The notes below the pieces were generated by a model that worked only from the letters and a program-made list of their open reading frames with translations, was not told the DNA's origin and did no database searches. A program made the translations under genes and the position numbers. From the NCBI RefSeq assembly GCF_008973465.1, contig NZ_WBXN01000004.1, positions 124,001-188,000 of the forward strand: 64,000 nucleotides of DNA. Reading direction: 5' to 3'. Below, one piece after another: positions 58,765-64,000 of this stretch (the stretch's first letter is position 1; the number at the start of each line of letters is the position of its first letter). Source of the stretch: Streptomyces sp. SS1-1 (GTDB lineage: Bacteria; Actinomycetota; Actinomycetes; Streptomycetales; Streptomycetaceae).

Positions 58765-61700
58765 TCATCCGTTCAGTCCGAGCTGGTTGTCGATGAAGTC
58801 GAAGATCTCGTCGGCGGTGGCGTCCTCGCCGATCGGGCCGCCGTCCGTGGTGGTCGTCTCGGCCGCTGTGAGGAGGGCGCGGAGCCGGCCGGTGATGTGG
58901 TGCCGCTCGATGTCCTCGGCGGGCAGCGCCGCGAGGGCGGTCTCGAGGCGGTCCAGGTCGCCGAGGAGCCGTTCCGCGTCGGTGGGTGGGGCGAGGAGGG
59001 TACGCAGGTGGGCGGCGACCGCGGCGGGGGTGGCGTGGTCGAACACCAGGGTGGCGGGCAGGTCGAGGCCGGTCGCCGCGGACAGCCGGATCTTCAGGTC
59101 GGTGGCGGCGACGGAGTCGAAGCCCAGGTCCGTGAACGCCTTGGCGGGCTCCAGCGTCTGCGGGTCGTCGTAGCCGAGCAGGGCGGCCACGTGGGTGCGG
59201 ACGAGGTCGAGCACCTCGCGGTCCTGCTGCGCGGGCGGCAGTCCGGCGAGCCGGCCGGACAGTGCGTCGCCGTCGCCGGACGGTGGGGCATTCCCGTGCG
59301 TGGCTGCGTCGGGCAGCGCGTCGAGGAGGGGGCGCCGGCGGGCCATCGTGTAGACGGGGGCGAAGCGGGCCCAGTCGATGTCGGCGACCACGACATGGTG
59401 CTCGCGGTGGTCGAGGATCTGCCGCAGCGCGGTGACGGCCAGGTCGGGCCGCATGGGAGGGGCGCCCAGTCGCCGCATGCCCGTGGCCAGTTCGGCGTCG
59501 ACCATCCCGCCGTCCCAGGAGCCCCAGGCGATGGCGGTGGCGGGCAGGCCCCGGGCTCTGCGTGCGGCGGCGAGCGCGTCCAGGTGGGCGTTCGCGGCGG
59601 CGTAGCCGGCCTGGCCCGCGCTGCCCCATACGGCTGCGCCCGACGAGAACAGCACGAACGCGTCGAGCGGTGTGCCGGCGAGGAGTTCGTGCAGGTTCTC
59701 GGCGCCGGTCACCTTGGCGCGCGCCACGTCCGCGAGTTCGCCGAGGGCGAGGTCTCCCAGCGGTGCGATCCGCTGCCGGGCGCCGGCCGCGTGGACGACG
59801 GCGGTGAGCGGACGGCGGGCGGGGATGCCGTCCAGCAGGGCCCGCAGCGCGGCACGGTCGGACACGTCGCAGGCCGCCACGGTGACGTCCGCGCCCAGCT
59901 CGGCCAGCTCGGCGCGCAACTCCTCGACGCCCGGTGCCCGCGCGCCGCGCCGGCCCACGAGCAGGAGGTGTCCGGCACCGGCTTCGGCCATGAGGCGGGC
60001 GACATGGGCGCCGAGCCCGCCGGTTCCGCCGGTGATCAGGACGGTGCCCGAGGTGCGCCAGGGCGCTGCCGGGGGCCCGTCGAGGGGTGCGCGCACCATG
60101 CGGCGGGCGAACACCCCCGCCGGGCGGACGGCGACGTGGTCCTCGGGTGCGGTCTGCGGTGTGGTGTCACCGGCCGCCGCCGTCAGCACGCCGCACATCC
60201 TGCGCAGTGCCCCCGCGTCGGAGTCGGCGGGCAGGTCGACGAGGCCGCCCCAGGTGTCCGGCAGGTCCAGGGCGAGTCCGGTGCCGAGGCCGTGCAGCAT
60301 GGCCTGGGCGGGGTCCGGCTGTTCCGTGGCGTCGACGGCGACGGCGCCGACGGTCGCGCACCACAGCGGGGCGGTCACGGCGGCGTCGGTGAGTGCCTGC
60401 GCGAGGGTGACCGTGGCGGCGAGTCCGCCGGGCAGGGCGGGGTGCCGGTGGTGCGGCCCGGTGGCGAGGGCGAGCAGGGACAGGACGCCTCGCGGCGCTG
60501 CACGGTCGCGCCCGGCGGTGTGTTCGCGCAGCCGGGCGGTCAGGGCCGTACGGTCCTCGTCCGGGCCGACCGGGAAGGTGACGACGTCGCCGACGTGCTC
60601 GGTCAGCGCGGCGGTGACCGCCGTCACGAGGGGATCACCGGTGTGGGACTCGGGCAGCACGAGCAGCCAACCGGCGTCGGTGCGGCGGGGTGTGGGCTCT
60701 GCGGCCGGCTGCCAGACCACGCCGTAGCGCCAGTCGGCGACGTGGGCCTCGGCGCGCCGGGTGCCGCGGGCCGCGGCCAGGGCGGGCAGCACCTCGGCCA
60801 GCGCTTCGGAGCGGACGCCCAGGTCCGTCGCCAGCGCGGGCAGGTCGGCTCGCTCCAGTCCGTTCCAGAAGTCCTCGTCGGCCGGGTCGGGGGCCGCCGC
60901 CGTGGCGGGCGGGGCGGGCTCGGACCAGTACCAGGTGCGCTGGAAGCGGTAGGTCGGCAGGTCGATCAGACGGGCGCCGCTGTCCGCGTGGAAGGCGGAC
61001 CAGTCCACGGGGGTGCCCCGGGTGTGGGCGCGCGCCACTGCCGTGACCAGGTCCTGCTCCTCCGGGCGGTCGCGGCGCAGCACGGGCACGAACGCCACGT
61101 CGGCGCCGGACGGCACGTTCTCGGGTCCTACGGCGCTCAGTGCCGCGTCGGGGCCCAGTTCGAGGAAGGTGGTCACACCCCGGTCGATGAGCCATTGCAC
61201 GCCGTCGCCGAACCGTACGGTGGTGCGGACCTGCCGCACCCAGTGACCGGGGTCGGTCAGTTCGCCCGTGACGGGTCGGCCGGTCAGCGTGGAGACGACC
61301 GCGAGCCGGGGCTCCTCGTAGCGGATCCCGGCGGCGACCTCGGCGAACGTGTCGAGCATCGGTTCCATGAGCGCCGAGTGGAACGCGTGCGACACGGCGA
61401 GCCTCCTGGTGCGCCGGCCCGCGCCGCGGAGCTTGTCCGCCACGGCCATGACGGCGTCCTCGGTGCCGGACAGCACGAGCGAGGAGGGGCTGTTGACGGC
61501 GGCCACCGCGACCCGGTCGTCCAGGAAGGGCGTCACCTCGTCCGGCGGCGCCTGTACGGCCACCATGGCACCGCCCGCCGGGAGCGCCTGCATCAGCCGG
61601 CCGCGCGCGGCCACCAGCAGGGCGGCGTCGGTCAGGGTGAAGACTCCGGCCACGTGGGCGGCGGCGAGTTCGCCGACGGAGTGGCCGAGCAGGTGGTCGG

Positions 61701-63681
61701 GCCGTACGCCCCAGGATTCCAGCAGCCTGAACAGTGCCACCTCCACGGCGAACAGGGCGGGCTGGGCGTAGCCGGTCCGGTCGAGCAGCGCGGCGTCGGA
61801 ACCCCACATCACGTCGCGCAGCGGACGGTCCAGGTGGGGGTCGAGTGCGGCTGTGGCGGCATCGAGGGCGGCGGCGAACACGGGGTGGGCGGCGTGCAGT
61901 TCGCGGCCCATGCCGAGGTGCTGGGCGCCCTGCCCGGTGAACAGGAACGCCGTCCTCGCGTCGGCTGGCGCCGCGCCGCGCACCAGGCCGGGCGCGGTAC
62001 CGCCGTCGGCCAGCGAGGCGAGCGCGGCGTAGGCCGATTCCTCGTCGGCGGCGATCACTGCGGCGCGTTCCTCAAGGTGGGCTCGCGACACCGCCAGCGA
62101 GTGGGCCAGGTCGAGCATGGACTGGCCGGGGTGGGCACGGACATGGTCGAGGAGGGCTGCGGCCTGGGCGCGCAGGGCCGGTTCGCCGCGGCCGGACACG
62201 AGGAGCGGCGAGGGACGGCGGCCGGGCGTGGCTGTGCGCCGAGCGGACTCGGTTTCCGTGGGTGCGGCTGCGGCTGGAGCCTCAGCCGGATGGCCGTCGG
62301 CGGGAGGAGCCTCAGCCGGAGGTACGTCGGCGGGAGGGGCCTCCTCGATGATGACGTGCGCGTTGGTCCCGCTGAGGCCGAACGCGGAGACCCCGGCCCG
62401 CCGGGGACGGCCGGTGCGCGGCCACGGCCGCGCCCGGGTCAGGAGCCGGGCGTGTCCGGCCGACCAGTCCACGCCGGACGTGGGTTCCGTGACGTGCAGA
62501 GTCGGCGGCAGCGTCTCGTGGCGCAGCGCCTCGATCATCTTGATCACGCCCCCGACCCCGGCGGCGGCCTGTGCGTGCCCGATGTTGGACTTGACGGAGC
62601 CGAGCCACAGCGGCCGGTCGGGGGTGCGGCCCTGCCCGTAGGTGGCGAGCAGCGCCTGTGCCTCGATGGGGTCGCCGAGGGAGGTTCCGGTGCCGTGCGC
62701 CTCGACGGCGTCGACCTGGTCGGCCGACAACTGGGCGCTGCGCAACGCCTGTTCGATCACACGCTGCTGGGCGGGGCCGTTGGGGGCGGAGAGGCCGTTG
62801 CTGGCGCCGTCCTGGTTGACGGCGCTGCCGCGGAGCACCGCAAGGACCGGATGGCCGAGGCGGCGTGCCCGGGGCAGGCGTTCCAGCAGCAGCAGTCCGG
62901 CGCCCTCGGACCAGGTGGTGCCGTCGGCGTCGGCGGAGAACGACTTGCAGCGTCCGTCGGGGGCGAGCCCGCGGTCCTGGCTGAAGCCGACGAAGGAGTC
63001 GGGTGTGGCCATCACCGTGACGCCGCCGGCGATGGCCAGGTCGCACTCGCCGGCCCGCAGCGCGTGGGCGGCCAGGTGCACGGCCACCAGCGAGGACGAG
63101 CAGGCGGTGTCCACGGTCACGGCGGGCCCTTCCAGGCCCAGGGTGTAGGCGATCCGCCCGGAGGCGACACTGGCCAGGCTGCCGATGCCCTGGGCCGTGT
63201 AGTCGTGGTAGACGAGGCCCGTGAACACGCCGGTGGAACTGCCCTTGAGGGAGGTGGGGGCGATACGGGCCCGTTCCAGCAGTTCCCACGACAGCTCCAG
63301 CAGCAGCCTCTGTTGCGGGTCGGTCTCCCTCGCCTCGCGCGGACTGATCCGGAAGAAGTCCGCGTCGAACTCGCCCGCGTCGTGCAGGAAGCCGCCCTGC
63401 GCGCAGTACGTCCTGCCGGGCGTGGCCGGCTCCGGGTCGTACAGGCCGTCCACGTCCCAGCCCCGGTTGCGGGGGAACCCGGAGACGGCGTCCGTACCGG
63501 AGTCGACCAGGTCCCACAGGTCCTCGGGGCCGCGCACGCCGCCGGGGAACCGGCAGCCCGTCGCGACGACGGCGATGGGTTCGTGCCACCGCTGCTCGGC
63601 GTCGCGGAGTCTGCGAGTGGTCTGCCGGAGTTCGGCGGTGGCGCGTCTGAGGTACTCGCGGAGCTTGTCGTCGTTGCCCAT
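58765..63681 (-). CDS. Type I PKS, single KS-AT-KR-ACP module
   Basis: The 1638-residue synthase starts at ATG 63681, where the docking helix [18 protein letters not shown] begins and GAGGACC precedes it. Domains: KS ~34-445 (Cys193, [13 protein letters not shown]); a Pro/Ala-rich linker 446-480; AT ~575-885 (Ser668 in GHSVGE, HAFH 765, malonyl type); KR ~1212-1400 (loop TGGTGGLG, Tyr1360); ACP Ser1523; C-terminal docking helices. There is no DH. The KR lacks the LDD motif and has Trp1352 eight residues before the Tyr, the A-type signature, so an L-configured hydroxyl is predicted. It hands its chain to the three-module synthase 37 bases downstream. This is the only extension in the window that should leave an alcohol. 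Confidence 0.93.
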   Translation of the reverse strand: MGNDDKLREYLRRATAELRQTTRRLRDAEQRWHEPIAVVATGCRFPGGVRGPEDLWDLVDSGTDAVSGFPRNRGWDVDGLYDPEPATPGRTYCAQGGFLHDAGEFDADFFRISPREARETDPQQRLLLELSWELLERARIAPTSLKGSSTGVFTGLVYHDYTAQGIGSLASVASGRIAYTLGLEGPAVTVDTACSSSLVAVHLAAHALRAGECDLAIAGGVTVMATPDSFVGFSQDRGLAPDGRCKSFSADADGTTWSEGAGLLLLERLPRARRLGHPVLAVLRGSAVNQDGASNGLSAPNGPAQQRVIEQALRSAQLSADQVDAVEAHGTGTSLGDPIEAQALLATYGQGRTPDRPLWLGSVKSNIGHAQAAAGVGGVIKMIEALRHETLPPTLHVTEPTSGVDWSAGHARLLTRARPWPRTGRPRRAGVSAFGLSGTNAHVIIEEAPPADVPPAEAPPADGHPAEAPAAAAPTETESARRTATPGRRPSPLLVSGRGEPALRAQAAALLDHVRAHPGQSMLDLAHSLAVSRAHLEERAAVIAADEESAYAALASLADGGTAPGLVRGAAPADARTAFLFTGQGAQHLGMGRELHAAHPVFAAALDAATAALDPHLDRPLRDVMWGSDAALLDRTGYAQPALFAVEVALFRLLESWGVRPDHLLGHSVGELAAAHVAGVFTLTDAALLVAARGRLMQALPAGGAMVAVQAPPDEVTPFLDDRVAVAAVNSPSSLVLSGTEDAVMAVADKLRGAGRRTRRLAVSHAFHSALMEPMLDTFAEVAAGIRYEEPRLAVVSTLTGRPVTGELTDPGHWVRQVRTTVRFGDGVQWLIDRGVTTFLELGPDAALSAVGPENVPSGADVAFVPVLRRDRPEEQDLVTAVARAHTRGTPVDWSAFHADSGARLIDLPTYRFQRTWYWSEPAPPATAAAPDPADEDFWNGLERADLPALATDLGVRSEALAEVLPALAAARGTRRAEAHVADWRYGVVWQPAAEPTPRRTDAGWLLVLPESHTGDPLVTAVTAALTEHVGDVVTFPVGPDEDRTALTARLREHTAGRDRAAPRGVLSLLALATGPHHRHPALPGGLAATVTLAQALTDAAVTAPLWCATVGAVAVDATEQPDPAQAMLHGLGTGLALDLPDTWGGLVDLPADSDAGALRRMCGVLTAAAGDTTPQTAPEDHVAVRPAGVFARRMVRAPLDGPPAAPWRTSGTVLITGGTGGLGAHVARLMAEAGAGHLLLVGRRGARAPGVEELRAELAELGADVTVAACDVSDRAALRALLDGIPARRPLTAVVHAAGARQRIAPLGDLALGELADVARAKVTGAENLHELLAGTPLDAFVLFSSGAAVWGSAGQAGYAAANAHLDALAAARRARGLPATAIAWGSWDGGMVDAELATGMRRLGAPPMRPDLAVTALRQILDHREHHVVVADIDWARFAPVYTMARRRPLLDALPDAATHGNAPPSGDGDALSGRLAGLPPAQQDREVLDLVRTHVAALLGYDDPQTLEPAKAFTDLGFDSVAATDLKIRLSAATGLDLPATLVFDHATPAAVAAHLRTLLAPPTDAERLLGDLDRLETALAALPAEDIERHHITGRLRALLTAAETTTTDGGPIGEDATADEIFDFIDNQLGLNG
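62281..62340 (-). repeat. 30-base tandem repeat in the KS-AT linker
   Basis: Two 30-base direct copies differing at four positions start CTCAGCCGGA and encode AEAPPAD-type decapeptides in a flexible linker (about residues 447-466). The size is in frame, so copy-number change would only lengthen the linker. Confidence 0.7.
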
Positions 63682-63686
63682 GGTCC

Positions 63687-64000
63687 TCAGCTCCGCAGGT
63701 CGTCGATCATCGCGAACAGTTCGTCGTCGGACGCGGAGGTCAGACGGTCGCCCTCGGCCGCCGTGCCGTCGGGCTCCCCGGCAGCCGTTCCGCCGGACTC
63801 CGCGGTGGCGTCCCGCCACTCCCGGAGCAGCGCCTCGAGGCGCCCGGTGACCTTGCGGGCCGCGGCCTGCTCCAGCTCGGCACCACTGAGCAGGGCCGCG
63901 AGCCGGTCCACCTCGGACAGCACGGGGTCCGCCGGGTCGGTGGCGGCGGTGAGCTGCTCACCGAGGTGGTGCGCCAGCTCCCGCGCGGTGGGGTGGTCGA
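63687..64000 (-). CDS. Upstream type I PKS, C-terminal end only
   Basis: The frame is open to the right edge and ends with TGA at 63687. The first visible residues, [16 protein letters not shown], are the end of an ACP domain. A class-1 docking region follows: a helix ([15 protein letters not shown]), an RLEALLREW helix, a low-complexity linker and a final acidic [13 protein letters not shown]. The next PKS starts five bases after its stop with a ribosome site overlapping the stop, so the genes are coupled. At least one further module lies outside the window. Confidence 0.9.
   Translation of the reverse strand, partial: DHPTARELAHHLGEQLTAATDPADPVLSEVDRLAALLSGAELEQAAARKVTGRLEALLREWRDATAESGGTAAGEPDGTAAEGDRLTSASDDELFAMIDDLRS

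Noticed and set aside
58765-63681. Single-module PKS considered as a loading module
   Set aside because: Its KS has the active Cys (DTACSSS) rather than Gln, and it carries an N-terminal docking helix that pairs with the upstream PKS end.
1-64000. tRNA, rRNA, insertion sequences or integrase genes
   Set aside because: None were recognised; no transposase motifs or flanking inverted repeats were found by eye. A dedicated tRNA/IS search was not possible.

Overview
The window is high-GC DNA with strong third-position GC bias, GTG/TTG starts, GGAGG-type ribosome sites, many TetR/MarR/LysR/CGNR regulators and a giant modular type I polyketide synthase (PKS). This points to a Streptomyces-like actinomycete. 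I cannot name the species from sequence alone.

Left half (1-28.5 kb): an accessory redox and regulatory region. In order it holds a glyoxalase-fold (VOC) gene tail, a disulfide-oxidoreductase-type flavoprotein, an MFS exporter, a CGNR zinc-finger regulator, a FrnE-type DsbA protein and a secreted subtilisin-like protease. Next is a four-gene catabolic run on the minus strand (cysteine hydrolase, aldehyde dehydrogenase, lipocalin-like protein, crotonase) divergent from a TetR gene and preceded by a striking palindromic operator. After it come DoxX, a degenerate SDR and an NADH-dehydrogenase-like flavoprotein; a stand-alone secY divergent from a second TetR gene; nitronate monooxygenase divergent from a LysR gene; a MarR gene; a 64-residue orphan protein; and an alcohol dehydrogenase. 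A flavin set follows (F420/NADP reductase-like, two LLM oxidoreductases, a muconolactone-isomerase-like protein, WrbA). The region ends with a third TetR gene divergent from a second alcohol dehydrogenase. Two recurring operator families tie distant genes together: AGACGACCGGTC-type boxes and paired CTTGAC-NN-GTCAAG boxes.

Right half (28.8-64 kb): one minus-strand operon, transcribed from the right edge leftwards. It starts with the C-terminus of an upstream PKS that leaves the window. Then come a one-module PKS (KS-AT-KR-ACP), a three-module PKS (three KS-AT-DH-KR-ACP units) and a two-module PKS ending in a thioesterase. A ~100-residue beta-rich protein, a proline-iminopeptidase-like alpha/beta hydrolase and an AMP-forming ligase close the operon. 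The hydrolase plus amino-acid-type ligase behind a TE-bearing PKS is the signature of amino-acid-primed polyene macrolactams (vicenistatin VinJ/VinM logic). There an aminoacyl cap protects the chain amine and is cut off before the TE closes the lactam. Reading AT and reductive domains gives, for the last six extensions, one hydroxyl, one methyl-branched double bond and four further double bonds, i.e. a methylated pentaene conjugated to the carbonyl. The starter unit, remaining modules, tailoring and regulation genes lie outside the window.
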